In this document: positions 35,707 to 43,923 of the stretch, in pieces
Position numbering within the stretch: position 1 is the first letter of the stretch
How the letters are laid out: every line of letters begins with the position of its first letter
NCBI RefSeq assembly: GCF_009866965.1
Contig: NZ_SPKJ01000012.1
Span: 1 to 64,000, forward strand
Origin: Propylenella binzhouense
Lineage (GTDB): Bacteria; Pseudomonadota; Alphaproteobacteria; Rhizobiales; Afifellaceae
DNA length: 64,000 nt
Direction of reading: 5' to 3'
The notes under the pieces: generated by a model
What the model saw: the letters and a program-made list of their open reading frames with translations, nothing else
The model's database searches: none
What the model was told of the DNA's origin: nothing
Translations under genes and position numbers: made by a program

Positions 35707-36680
35707 TCATCGACGCCCACGCGCATCTCTTCCCGCCGACCCTCCTCGACAAGATCCGCAAGGAGAAGGGGCGCTTCCCGTCGGTCGCGGCGGTCGAGGC
35801 GGGCGACAGCCTCTCGCTCGGCTTCGCCGGCGGCAAGCTCTCGCGTCCGGTGGCGAAGGGCCTGACCGACATTGCCGGCCGGAAGGCCTGGATGGCGAAG
35901 AACGGCATCGACCGCCAGATTGTCGGCGGCTGGGTCGACAGCTTCGGCTATGAGCTGCCGCCCAAGGAGGGCGCGGCCTGGGCGAGCCTCATCAACGAGG
36001 ACCTGATGGAGACGGCGAAGGCCGAGCCGGCCTTCGTGCCGCTCGCCGACGTGCCGCTCCAGAGCGGCGCCGAGGCGGCCGCGATCCTCAGGGAGGCGCA
36101 TTCGGCCGGCTTCCGGGGCGCCATGATCGGCACGCAGCCGAACGGCAAGGGCTCGGTGCTCGATGCGCCGGAGCTCGACCCGTTCTGGCAGGAGGCCGAC
36201 CGCCTCGGCTCCGTCCTCTTCATTCATCCCGTCTTCGACAGCGGCGACGACCGCAATCTCGATTACGGCATGCCGAATGCCGTCGGGCGCATCACGGATA
36301 CGATGATCGCGGTGAGCCGGCTTCTCTATTCCGGCCACGTGCTGCGCTATTCCGGCGCCAAGATCGTGATCGGGATCGGCGGCGCGGGCCTGCCGATCAT
36401 CCTCGGCCGGCTGCGGCGCAATCATTCCCTCGACCCGGAGAAGCTCGCCGATCCGGTCAAGGGCATCGCGTCCATGTATTACGACACGCTCATCCACGAT
36501 GCGAACGCGCTGAAGTTCGTCGCGAGCGTGGTCGGGACCGACCGCATGATGCTCGGCTCCGACATGCCGTTCCCGATCGGCGACATGGAGCCGAAGAAGG
36601 TGGTCGAGGAGGCGGGCTTCGACGAGGCCGCGCGCGCCTCGATCTATGGCGGTCTCGCCGAGAAGCTGCTGGCCGGCTGA
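35703..36680 (+). CDS. Amidohydrolase-family protein (ACMSD-like)
   Basis: 325 aa. The N-terminal metal motif is DAHAHLFPP (His6, His8), a VLFIHPVFD segment supplies a middle histidine, and GSDMPFP near residue 287 carries the catalytic aspartate. This is the aminocarboxymuconate-semialdehyde decarboxylase/gamma-resorcylate decarboxylase group of metal-dependent enzymes. Its ATG overlaps the large-subunit stop by 4 bases, so it is made together with the hydroxylase. A plausible route is ring hydroxylation followed by hydrolysis or decarboxylation. The substrate is unknown. Confidence 0.88.
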   Translation: MIIDAHAHLFPPTLLDKIRKEKGRFPSVAAVEAGDSLSLGFAGGKLSRPVAKGLTDIAGRKAWMAKNGIDRQIVGGWVDSFGYELPPKEGAAWASLINEDLMETAKAEPAFVPLADVPLQSGAEAAAILREAHSAGFRGAMIGTQPNGKGSVLDAPELDPFWQEADRLGSVLFIHPVFDSGDDRNLDYGMPNAVGRITDTMIAVSRLLYSGHVLRYSGAKIVIGIGGAGLPIILGRLRRNHSLDPEKLADPVKGIASMYYDTLIHDANALKFVASVVGTDRMMLGSDMPFPIGDMEPKKVVEEAGFDEAARASIYGGLAEKLLAG

Positions 36681-36699
36681 GGCCCTGGAGAGACACGAC

Positions 36700-37170
36700 A
36701 TGAAGGTCGAACTCAAAGGCAACGAGACGATCGCGGCGCCGCGCGACGCGGTCTGGACGGCGCTCAACGATCCGGCGTTCCTCGCCGAATGCATCCCGGG
36801 CTGCAGCGGCATGCGCGAGGTCGGCCCGGACGCCTACAAGGTCGATATGAACCTCAAGGTCGCCTCGGTCGGCGGCACCTTCGAAGGCGATATCGCGCTC
36901 TCCGACAAGGAGCCGCCGCGGGCCTGCCGGATCACCGTCTCCGGCGCCGGCACGCTCGGCCACGGCAACGGCGAGGCGCGTTTCGAGATCGAGGACAACG
37001 GCGACGGCACCTCCGCGCTCTCCTACCAGGGCAAGGGCGAGGTCGGCGGGCTCGTCGCCGGCGTCGGCCAGCGCATCCTCGGCAGCGTCGCGAAGCACCT
37101 CACGGGCCGCTTCTTCAAGGCCGCCAAGCAGAAGCTCGAGGCGCCAGAAAAGGCGGCCGCGGGCGCCTGA
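36700..37170 (+). CDS. CoxG-like SRPBCC-domain protein
   Basis: 156 aa. It has the CoxG pattern (KGNETIAAPRDAVWTALNDP at the start, ECIPGC at residues 30-36, GSVAKHLTGRFF near the end). In CO dehydrogenase systems CoxG helps anchor the enzyme to the membrane; in other molybdenum-hydroxylase operons it has a similar presumed role. GGAGAGA precedes the ATG. The presence of CoxG without the other accessory genes (CoxDEF) is worth noting. Confidence 0.9.
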   Translation: MKVELKGNETIAAPRDAVWTALNDPAFLAECIPGCSGMREVGPDAYKVDMNLKVASVGGTFEGDIALSDKEPPRACRITVSGAGTLGHGNGEARFEIEDNGDGTSALSYQGKGEVGGLVAGVGQRILGSVAKHLTGRFFKAAKQKLEAPEKAAAGA

Positions 37171-37275
37171 ACATGCTGCGGCGGTCCCGGGCCGCCGCTG
37201 TCGCTCACTTGCGGATCGTCCCTGCGCGCCGCTCAGGGCGGCGGACGGGCCGTGACAATCATAGGGAGAAGTCGA

Positions 37276-37599
37276 ATGATCTACGAGTTGCGGACCTACG
37301 AGGCGCACGAAGGGCGCGGCGAGCCGATGCGCCGCCGCTTCAAGGAGCATGTCGTGCCGCGGCTGCCGAAGCACGGCATCGAGCTTCTCGGCGTCTTCGA
37401 GCCGCAGGATGATGAGGGCCGCCTGGTCTATGTCACCCGGTTCGCCGACGAGGGCGCGCGGCAGAAGGGCTGGGCCGCGTTCGGAGCGGATCCGGAATGG
37501 AAGGCGATCAAGGCGGAATCCGAGAAGGACGGGCCGCTGCTCCGCAATCAGACCGTCGTGGTCATGAACCCTGCGGTCGAAGGACTTCTCATGGGGTGA
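37276..37599 (+). CDS. NIPSNAP-family protein
   Basis: 107 aa. The typical start MIYELRTYEAHEGRGEPM, then LLGVFEP and a Trp-containing middle (KGWAAFGADPEWKAI), match the NIPSNAP dimeric alpha-beta barrel family. These small cytoplasmic proteins often sit in aromatic-catabolism operons with an unproven enzymatic or scaffolding role. GGGAGAAG precedes the ATG. It lies between the CoxG-like gene and an ABC transporter, probably in the same transcript. Confidence 0.88.
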   Translation: MIYELRTYEAHEGRGEPMRRRFKEHVVPRLPKHGIELLGVFEPQDDEGRLVYVTRFADEGARQKGWAAFGADPEWKAIKAESEKDGPLLRNQTVVVMNPAVEGLLMG

Positions 37600-37651
37600 G
37601 CCCGTTCCGACGGGCTGCCCCTCTCCGCTGCGAGAAGAGGGAGGACGTATC

Positions 37652-38629
37652 GTGAAAGCTCATTTGACCGCTTCGCTTCTGGCGCTCGTCGCCGGGATCG
37701 GGCTCGCCGGCACGCCGGCTTTCGCCCAGGACCTCGAGAAGGTGTCCGTCGTTGTCTTCGGCCCGCCCTCGCTCGGCGCGTTCCTGCCGCCGGTCATCGA
37801 GGCGCAGAAGTTCGACGAGAAGAACGGCCTGCAGGTCACCTTCGAAGAGCGGCCGCCCGACGCCTATGCGGCGCAGTTCAATTCCGGCGAGTTCCAGGTC
37901 GGCGGCAGCGCGGCGCTGCTGACGGTCGGCCTCGCCGACATCCGCGGCGTCGACGTCACCTATCTCTTCAACCTGTTCGACTATTGGGGCGCGGTCGTCA
38001 CCTCGCGGCCCGAGGTCAAGACCCTGAAGGACCTCGAGGGCAAGGATCTCGCCGCCGCTTCCGGCACGACGAACTACGTCATGTTCAACTGGCTCGCGAA
38101 GCAGCAGGGCGTCGACACCTCCAAGATTTCGGTGGTGAACACGGCGACGCCGGGCCTCATCGGCTATGCGGTCGCCGACCGCGCCGCGGCGGTCCAGCTC
38201 TGGGAGCCCGCCTATACCTCGCTGGTGACGAAGCACCCGGACATCCGGACGCTCGATCTCGGCATCGCCGAGAACTGGGAGAAGTTCGCCGGCAGCCGCA
38301 ACCTGCCCTATCTCGGCGTCGCCGCGCACACCTCCTGGGTCAAGGAGCATCCCGAGGCGGCGGAGAAGCTCTTCACGGTCTACCAGCAGGCCGCCGACTG
38401 GGTCTCCAAGAATCCCGACGAGGCGGCGAAGCTGATCGTCCCGAAGGGCACTGCCGACGACCAGGCGGCGATCGCCGCTCTCATCCGCAACAATGACCGG
38501 CTCGGGATGAACGTCCGCAAGGCCGGCGAGATCGGCGAAGAGATCAAGAAGGTCTACCAGGCCGGCAAGGAGGTCGGCTGGCTGCCCGGCGATCCGAAGG
38601 ATTCAACCATCTACCAGGCCGGCAAGTAG
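37652..38629 (+). CDS. ABC transporter substrate-binding protein (SsuA/TauA-like)
   Basis: 325 aa from a GTG at 37652 with GAGGGAGGAC upstream. A signal peptide ends near residue 25 (TPAFAQ). The mature part has the sulfonate/taurine-type pattern: GEFQVGGSAALLTVGLADIRGVDV, TLKDLEGKDLAAASGTTNY. It is the periplasmic receptor for the permease and ATPase encoded next. Position directly after the hydroxylase set suggests that it imports that enzyme's substrate. Confidence 0.9.
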   Translation: MKAHLTASLLALVAGIGLAGTPAFAQDLEKVSVVVFGPPSLGAFLPPVIEAQKFDEKNGLQVTFEERPPDAYAAQFNSGEFQVGGSAALLTVGLADIRGVDVTYLFNLFDYWGAVVTSRPEVKTLKDLEGKDLAAASGTTNYVMFNWLAKQQGVDTSKISVVNTATPGLIGYAVADRAAAVQLWEPAYTSLVTKHPDIRTLDLGIAENWEKFAGSRNLPYLGVAAHTSWVKEHPEAAEKLFTVYQQAADWVSKNPDEAAKLIVPKGTADDQAAIAALIRNNDRLGMNVRKAGEIGEEIKKVYQAGKEVGWLPGDPKDSTIYQAGK

Positions 38630-38660
38630 CCCGGCCTGCAGCGCACGAAGGCATTCGAGA

Positions 38661-39434
38661 ATGGGATCCACAATCATCCTGTCGCGGATCTTCTGGTCCG
38701 TGGCACCGTTCCTCCTGCTGGCGGCACTCTGGCAGTTCGCCTCGCTGTGGTTCCCGCCGTTCCTGTTCCCCTCGCTCGTCGACGTCTTCCGGCGCGTCTT
38801 CCAGATCCTGGTCGATCTCGGACAGTTCGTGGACGTGCTGGCGACGGTCGGGCGCATCCTCGCCGGTCTCTTCGGCGCCTTCGTGCTGGGCGGCCTCCTC
38901 GCCGTCCTGATGAACCGGTCGCCCGGGGTCGACCGGTTCATCTCGCCGATCCTCACCTTCTTCCAGGGCATCCCGGCGCTGTCCTGGGTGGTGTTCGCGA
39001 TCATCTGGTTCCACGGCATCGAGTTCCGCATCTTCTTCATCATGGTGATGACGACGCTGCCCGCCTTCACCTTCCAGATGATCGGCGCGCTGCAGGCCAT
39101 GTCGAAGGATCTCTTCGAGATGGTGCTGTCGTTCCGGCCGACCCGGCTGCAGATGTTCCGCACCATGGTCCTGCCGGCCGTGCTGCCGGAGATCCTCACC
39201 GCGTGGAAGGTCAATCTCGGCAATGCGGCGCGCGTGGTCGTGGTGGCCGAGCTCGTCGGCGCCACCGGCGGCGTCGGCTACCAGCTCCTGCAGCAGCAGC
39301 AGCTCTTCGACATGGCCGGCGCGCTCGCCTGGACCTTCCAGCTCGTCTTCTTCGTCCTCATCACGCAGCAGATCATCACGATGATCGAGCGCTATGCCTT
39401 CCGCTACCGCGCTGTCTCGGAGCGTTCGCTATGA
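38661..39434 (+). CDS. ABC transporter permease (SsuC/TauC-like)
   Basis: 257 aa, about six membrane spans. The coupling motif lies in MSKDLFEMVLSFRPTRLQ followed by RTMVLPAVLPEILTAWKVNL. It lies 31 bases downstream of the binding-protein gene, and its TGA overlaps the ATPase ATG by 4 bases. It forms the channel of the importer. Confidence 0.92.
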   Translation: MGSTIILSRIFWSVAPFLLLAALWQFASLWFPPFLFPSLVDVFRRVFQILVDLGQFVDVLATVGRILAGLFGAFVLGGLLAVLMNRSPGVDRFISPILTFFQGIPALSWVVFAIIWFHGIEFRIFFIMVMTTLPAFTFQMIGALQAMSKDLFEMVLSFRPTRLQMFRTMVLPAVLPEILTAWKVNLGNAARVVVVAELVGATGGVGYQLLQQQQLFDMAGALAWTFQLVFFVLITQQIITMIERYAFRYRAVSERSL

Positions 39435-40204
39435 GTGTCGCCGCCGCCGCCGATCCCGCGATGGGGATCACGCTCGACAAGGTCACGAAGCGCTTCCCGA
39501 AGCGCGGCTCGGACGAGGGCTTCGTGGCGGTGGACAGGGTCGATCTCCACATCGATCCGGGCGACATGGTGGCGCTGCTCGGCAAGACGGGCTGCGGCAA
39601 GTCGACCATCTTCAACATGGTCTCGGGCCTGCTCGAGCCGTCGGAGGGCAAGGTCAGCGTCGCCGGCCACGATCCCTTCCACGAGTTCGACTGGTTCCGC
39701 GGCAAGGTCGCGATCGTCTTCCAGAACGACCGGCTCCTGCCCTGGCGCACCGCGCTCCAGAACGTCGAGCTCGGCCTCGAGCTGCTCGGCGTCCCGCATG
39801 AGGAGCGGCGCAAGCAGGCGATGGACTGGCTCTCGCGGCTCGGCCTGAAGGGCCACGAGCACGATTATCCGCACGCGCTCTCCGGCGGCATGCGCCAGCG
39901 CGTCAGCATCGCGCGCGCCTTCGCGACGAATGCGGGCCTGCTGCTCTGCGACGAGCCGTTCTCCGCGCTCGACGAGATGACCGCGAACCGCCTCCGCGAG
40001 GAGTTTTCGGCGCTGGTGCGGGAGAACAGGAAGACGGCCGTCTTCATCACCCATTCGATCAACGAGGCGCTCCAGATCGGGGACCGGATCATCGTGCTCG
40101 AGCGGCCGGCGAAGATCGCCTACGACGTGCGCCTCGACCGCGCCACGGGGGAGGCCGAGAAGGAGGCGATCCGCGACCGCATCAAGGAGGTGCTGGCGCT
40201 CTGA
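39431..40204 (+). CDS. ABC transporter ATP-binding protein (SsuB/TauB-like)
   Basis: 257 aa. Walker A is GKTGCGKST at residues 51-59 (Lys at the second position instead of the more common Pro-Ser), the signature is LSGGMRQRVSIARA, and Walker B is LLLCDEPFSALDE. All motifs are intact. It is the last gene of the binding protein-permease-ATPase set, with the ATGA overlap from the permease gene. Confidence 0.92.
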   Translation: MSVAAAADPAMGITLDKVTKRFPKRGSDEGFVAVDRVDLHIDPGDMVALLGKTGCGKSTIFNMVSGLLEPSEGKVSVAGHDPFHEFDWFRGKVAIVFQNDRLLPWRTALQNVELGLELLGVPHEERRKQAMDWLSRLGLKGHEHDYPHALSGGMRQRVSIARAFATNAGLLLCDEPFSALDEMTANRLREEFSALVRENRKTAVFITHSINEALQIGDRIIVLERPAKIAYDVRLDRATGEAEKEAIRDRIKEVLAL

Positions 40205-40205
40205 G

Positions 40206-40235
40206 CCGGCGGCTCGGCCGGCCGGCGCCCGCCGG
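40206..40235. terminator. Stem-loop between two convergent ABC operons
   Basis: Arms CCGGCGG/CCGCCGG (40206-40212, 40229-40235) enclose a 16-base GC-rich loop in the 34-base gap between convergent stop codons. It probably terminates both transcripts; no T-run is present. Confidence 0.4.
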
Positions 40236-40238
40236 ATC

Positions 40239-41111
40239 TCAGAAATCCCGGCTGCGGCCGAAGAAATCCGAGTTCTCGTCCGAGAGGACGAGCTCCCGGA
40301 TGCGGTTCCAGAGATAGGCGCGGAGCTCGATGAAGCGCGGCTCCGCGCGGACGTCGTAGCGCCAGCGCGGCCGCGGCAGCTCGACCTCGATCGCCTCCAG
40401 GATGCGGCCCGGCCGCGGTCCCATCAGCACCACCCGGTCGGCGAGGAGGATGGCCTCGTCGACGCTGTGGGTCACGAACAGCACGACCGAGCGGCGGAGC
40501 GCCCACAGCCGCATCAGCTCCGCCTGCATCAGTTCGCGCGTCTGCGCGTCGATGCTGGCGAACGGCTCGTCCATGAGCAGGATCTCCGGCTCCGGCGCGA
40601 GCGCGCGGGCGAGCGCGGCGCGCTGCTTCATGCCGCCGGAGAGCTCGCCGGGATAGGCGGACGCGAAGCGCGCGAGCCCGACCAGCTCGAGATAGTGCTC
40701 CGCCCGCTCGCGGCGGGCGGCGCGGTCGAGCCCCGTGCCGGCGAGCGCGAATTCCACGTTGCCGCGGACCGTCGACCACGGCACGAGCCGGAACGACTGG
40801 AACACGAAGCCCATGCCCGGGCCCGGAACGGGTGCGCGGCCGAAGACGCGGACGCTTCCGGAATCGGGCGGCAGCAGCCCGTCCACGAGGCGCAGCAGCG
40901 TGGTCTTGCCGCAGCCGGAGGGGCCGAGCAGCACGACGAAGCTGCCTTGGTCGATCGAGAGCGTGACGTCGCGGAGCGCGTCCACGGCCGGCGCCCCGCG
41001 CGGCGGCTCGAAGCGCTTCGAGACGCCGGCGAGCTCGATTATCGGCATCGGCTTCTCGGCCGGCGGCGCCGCGGGAAACGCCCCGGACGGGGCCGGCTCC
41101 GGCCGGTTCAT
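40239..41111 (-). CDS. ABC transporter ATP-binding protein (SsuB/TauB-like)
   Basis: 290 aa from the ATG at 41111, which overlaps the stop of the upstream binding-protein gene (ATGA). A proline-rich leader of about 22 residues precedes the ATPase fold; an internal Met22 could be an alternative start. Walker A is GPSGCGKTT at 63-71, the signature is LSGGMKQRAALARA, and Walker B is ILLMDEPFASID. It is the last gene of a minus-strand set with the order permease, binding protein, ATPase. Confidence 0.9.
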   Translation of the reverse strand: MNRPEPAPSGAFPAAPPAEKPMPIIELAGVSKRFEPPRGAPAVDALRDVTLSIDQGSFVVLLGPSGCGKTTLLRLVDGLLPPDSGSVRVFGRAPVPGPGMGFVFQSFRLVPWSTVRGNVEFALAGTGLDRAARRERAEHYLELVGLARFASAYPGELSGGMKQRAALARALAPEPEILLMDEPFASIDAQTRELMQAELMRLWALRRSVVLFVTHSVDEAILLADRVVLMGPRPGRILEAIEVELPRPRWRYDVRAEPRFIELRAYLWNRIRELVLSDENSDFFGRSRDF

Positions 41112-42130
41112 CGCACCGGTCTGTCCCGGCCCGGCGCGGTGCCGAGCCGGGCGAGCACGGCGTCGAGCGGCCCGAACTCCGTCCAGGCCGCGAGCGGCAC
41201 TTCGGGCAGGCCGGCGAAATCCGGGGTTTCGTAGAGCCAGGCTTCGGTCGCCGCCAGCTCGTCCCGGGCGAGCCCGCCGTTCACGCTCCAGCTTCCTGCG
41301 AAGCTTTTGGCGAGCGTCTCGAGCGTCGCGCGCGAGACGTCGGGCCGCTCGGCGGCCATCGCCGCGACCCACTTCTCCGGATCGGCGGCGAAGTCGCGCG
41401 AGGCCTTCACCAGCGCGGCGATCACCGCTTCGACGTCCTTCCTGCGGCTTTCGAGGGCGGCCGGCGCGACCACGTTCACCTTGTTCACGACGGGCGCGGC
41501 CGCGTAATAGGCGTCCTGGTCCACCAGCACGTGCAGCCCGGCCTTGTCGGGCAGGTCGGTCCAGACGCCGATCGACATCGTGGTGGCGTCGATCTGGCCG
41601 GCGGCGAGCGCCCGCGCGCGCACGGCCGGCTGGCCGAGCGCGACGAAGCGCACCGCGTCGGGAGCGAGGCCGTCCGCGGCGAGCACCTTGGCGCTCAGCG
41701 AATGGTCGAGGCTGCCGAGCCGGCCGATCCCGAAACTTCGCCCCGCGAGCTCGGCCGGGCGGGCGATCGAATCCTTCGCCGCGATCAGGAAGGGCAGGGA
41801 CTTGTTGGGCGACATCACCGCCTTGAGCCCGGGATCGCCGCGCGCGGCGAGCTGCAGCACGGCGTCGACGGAGACGTTCGCCATCTCGCCTTCGCCGGCC
41901 TTCAGCGCGGCGAGCGCCGAGGGTGTCTGCTGCACGCGGACGATCTCGACGTCCACGCCCTCGCGCTCGAAATAGCCGAGCTTCTCGGCGAGCGGCATCA
42001 CGGAATTCGGCACGAGCGGCACGTCGAGCTCGGTGACGATGAGCCGGAACGGCGCCGCCGCGGCCGGCGCGAGCGCGGCGGCGAGGAGCGCTGCGGCGGC
42101 GATGACGGATCGTAGGGCGTTCGCCCGCAT
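41108..42130 (-). CDS. ABC transporter substrate-binding protein (SsuA/NMT1-like)
   Basis: 340 aa. The alanine-rich signal peptide is cleaved near residue 26. The mature part shows GYFEREGVDVEIVRVQQTPSA and PAELAGRSFGIGRLGS, the pattern of nitrate/sulfonate-type receptors. CGGGAGGAAAG precedes the ATG at 42130. It lies between permease and ATPase genes, an order different from the transporter it converges with, so the two systems are not recent duplicates. Confidence 0.88.
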   Translation of the reverse strand: MRANALRSVIAAAALLAAALAPAAAAPFRLIVTELDVPLVPNSVMPLAEKLGYFEREGVDVEIVRVQQTPSALAALKAGEGEMANVSVDAVLQLAARGDPGLKAVMSPNKSLPFLIAAKDSIARPAELAGRSFGIGRLGSLDHSLSAKVLAADGLAPDAVRFVALGQPAVRARALAAGQIDATTMSIGVWTDLPDKAGLHVLVDQDAYYAAAPVVNKVNVVAPAALESRRKDVEAVIAALVKASRDFAADPEKWVAAMAAERPDVSRATLETLAKSFAGSWSVNGGLARDELAATEAWLYETPDFAGLPEVPLAAWTEFGPLDAVLARLGTAPGRDRPVR

Positions 42131-42189
42131 TCTTTCCTCCCGGTTGAACCTGCCGTCGGAGCGGCCGCCGCCCAACCGGGGCGGCGGTC

Positions 42190-42930
42190 TCAACGGGTCC
42201 GCCACCGTGCGAAGCGCTGCTCGACGAGGCGCAGGCCTTCCGTAACGGCTACCCCGGCGAAGGCAAGCGTGATGACGATCGCGAAGTATTCCGCCATGCG
42301 GAACGTGTTGCCGTAGAGCGCGAGCAGCCCGCCGAGGCCCTGCACCGCCGTATAAAGCTCGGCCACGACGGTGTTGATGAGGCCGATCGTGGCGCCGAGC
42401 CGGAGGCCGGCGACGACGAAGGGAAGCGCCCCCGGCAGCACGATGTGGAGAAAGATGCGCAGCTTGCCGGCGCCGGTGGAGCGCGCCATCTCGACGAGCT
42501 CGTCGTCGGCGGCGAGCACGCCGGCATAGGTGTTCACCAGGATCGGCATGATGGCGCCGAGAAAGACGATGAAGACCTTCGCCTCGACCCCGAGGCCGAG
42601 AAGCACGATGACGAGCGGGACGAAGGCGACGCGCGGCGTCGCGGCAAGCGCGTAGACATAGGGCTCGAACGCCTTGCCGAGCCGGCCGGCGGCGCCCATC
42701 GCGAGTCCGAGCGGAACCGCGGCGGCCGCGGCAGCGAGATAGCCCGAGAGATAGACGAGCGCGCTGTCGCCGAGCGCGGCGAGGAGCGTGCCGTCGGCGG
42801 CGAGCCGTCGCCCGGCCGCGAGCGTCGCCGGCGGATCCGGCACCACCGTCGGCCCGTAATGGAAGGCCGCGGCCCACCAGACGGCGAGGATGCCGGCGAG
42901 GATGAGGAGGCGCTCGATGGCGATCGTCAC
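42190..42930 (-). CDS. ABC transporter permease (SsuC/TauC-like)
   Basis: 246 aa from a GTG at 42930 with AGGA about ten bases upstream. The frame stays open a further 53 codons, but that part is arginine/proline-rich and not permease-like. It has about six membrane spans. The coupling region is ELVEMARSTGAGKLRIFLHIVLPGALPFVVAGLRLG. It is the first gene of the minus-strand permease-binding protein-ATPase operon. Confidence 0.88.
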   Translation of the reverse strand: MTIAIERLLILAGILAVWWAAAFHYGPTVVPDPPATLAAGRRLAADGTLLAALGDSALVYLSGYLAAAAAAVPLGLAMGAAGRLGKAFEPYVYALAATPRVAFVPLVIVLLGLGVEAKVFIVFLGAIMPILVNTYAGVLAADDELVEMARSTGAGKLRIFLHIVLPGALPFVVAGLRLGATIGLINTVVAELYTAVQGLGGLLALYGNTFRMAEYFAIVITLAFAGVAVTEGLRLVEQRFARWRTR

Positions 42931-43118
42931 GCCGGAGCGTCCTGCCGGGCGCCGGACGGACGGCAGGACCGGGCAGCCGCTGCGGGGCGCGTTCCTGCGC
43001 GGCCGGAGGGGCGATCGGCCGGGTCGGGTCCGTTCGTCGGAAGAGGGATCATGCACCGCGACAATAGACCAGCCCGCTTGGCCGGCCAAACCGGAAGCGA
43101 GGCTCCGCGCCGGCCGCG

Positions 43119-43364
43119 TCAGACTTCCCGTCGGTGCGGCACGTCCGCGGCGTCGTCATGGTTCAGGCAGACGGTATCGGTCAGCCGCAGAAGCTCGTCC
43201 GGCACCTCTGCGATCCGCTCGACCGCCATCACGCGCCCGCACTCCGCGAGAAGCACGATCGAGCCCGGCCTGACGCCGCCGCTCACGAACACCCGCTTGC
43301 CGGCGAGGCGGTGCGCAAGGTCCGCATGCGCTGCCGCGCCGGGCAGCTGCTGCATCGCGCTCAT
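43119..43364 (-). CDS. Small protein of unknown function (81 aa)
   Basis: Not recognised. The ATG at 43364 overlaps the TGA of the upstream DUF2249 gene (ATGA), which supports it being real. The sequence contains HRLAGKRVFVSGGVRPGSIVLLAECGRVMAVERI, a compact basic beta-rich stretch, and ends with a His/Asp-rich tail (NHDDAADVPHR) holding possible metal ligands. No signal peptide or membrane span. It is translationally coupled to the DUF2249 protein and probably works with it. Confidence 0.6.
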   Translation of the reverse strand: MSAMQQLPGAAAHADLAHRLAGKRVFVSGGVRPGSIVLLAECGRVMAVERIAEVPDELLRLTDTVCLNHDDAADVPHRREV

Positions 43365-43621
43365 TGGGCCGTCCTCCTGCCGATCCTCCGGAGCCGCACC
43401 CGCCAGGTCTCCGGGCCGGATTCGAGATAGGTCCATGCGAAGTCGCCTTCGAAGTTGAATTCGAGCTGGTTCCGGAGGAGCGTCGGATCGTGGTCGTGCA
43501 CGATCTGCAGGCTCTGTTCCGGTGCGAGCGCCGCCAGCAGCTGGAAGATCACCGTGTGCCGGATCCGCGACGGAATCTCCCGCACGTCGAGGATGCGCTC
43601 GCCCGCTTCCGTTTCGATCAT
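43361..43621 (-). CDS. DUF2249-domain protein
   Basis: 86 aa, almost entirely one DUF2249 domain. It starts DVREIPSRIRHTVIFQLLAAL, then SLQIVHDHDPTLLRNQLEF and WTYLESGPETWRVRLRRIG, the conserved core with the HDHDP motif. The family is a SirA/TusA-like small fold often found near hemerythrins, nitrogen-oxide metabolism and FNR-type regulation genes. Its biochemical role is not established. It is the first gene of a two-gene minus-strand cassette. Confidence 0.85.
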   Translation of the reverse strand: MIETEAGERILDVREIPSRIRHTVIFQLLAALAPEQSLQIVHDHDPTLLRNQLEFNFEGDFAWTYLESGPETWRVRLRRIGRRTAQ

Positions 43622-43923
43622 GCCGCTGCCCTCTCTTCCCGCACATTCTCCATCATGCGGGCGCCGCGCGGCCCGCGCCTTGATCAGGCGCAAGGACAGG
43701 CGGAACCGTCCGGCGCCCGGGACGGAGCTCTTGCCGCGGGCGGGAGATCGGCGGGGCAGGCTGGACCCGGTTTCGTCGCGGTGCAATATGGACCGGCCTG
43801 GCGCTGGTGCGTCGCAACACGGGGCGGGACCTTGTTCGGGACGACTGAGCGCGCGGCAGCGAGAGAAGCTCTTCCGGCCGGCTGGCCGGTGCCTCGGGCG
43901 ACGCCTCTTTGAACACGGCGCAC
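43622..43923. other. 302-base divergent gap before the SLC13 gene
   Basis: No gene recognised. It contains a perfect inverted repeat GCGCCT-TGATC-AGGCGC (43675-43691), a candidate operator. No clear promoter pair was seen. Confidence 0.35.
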
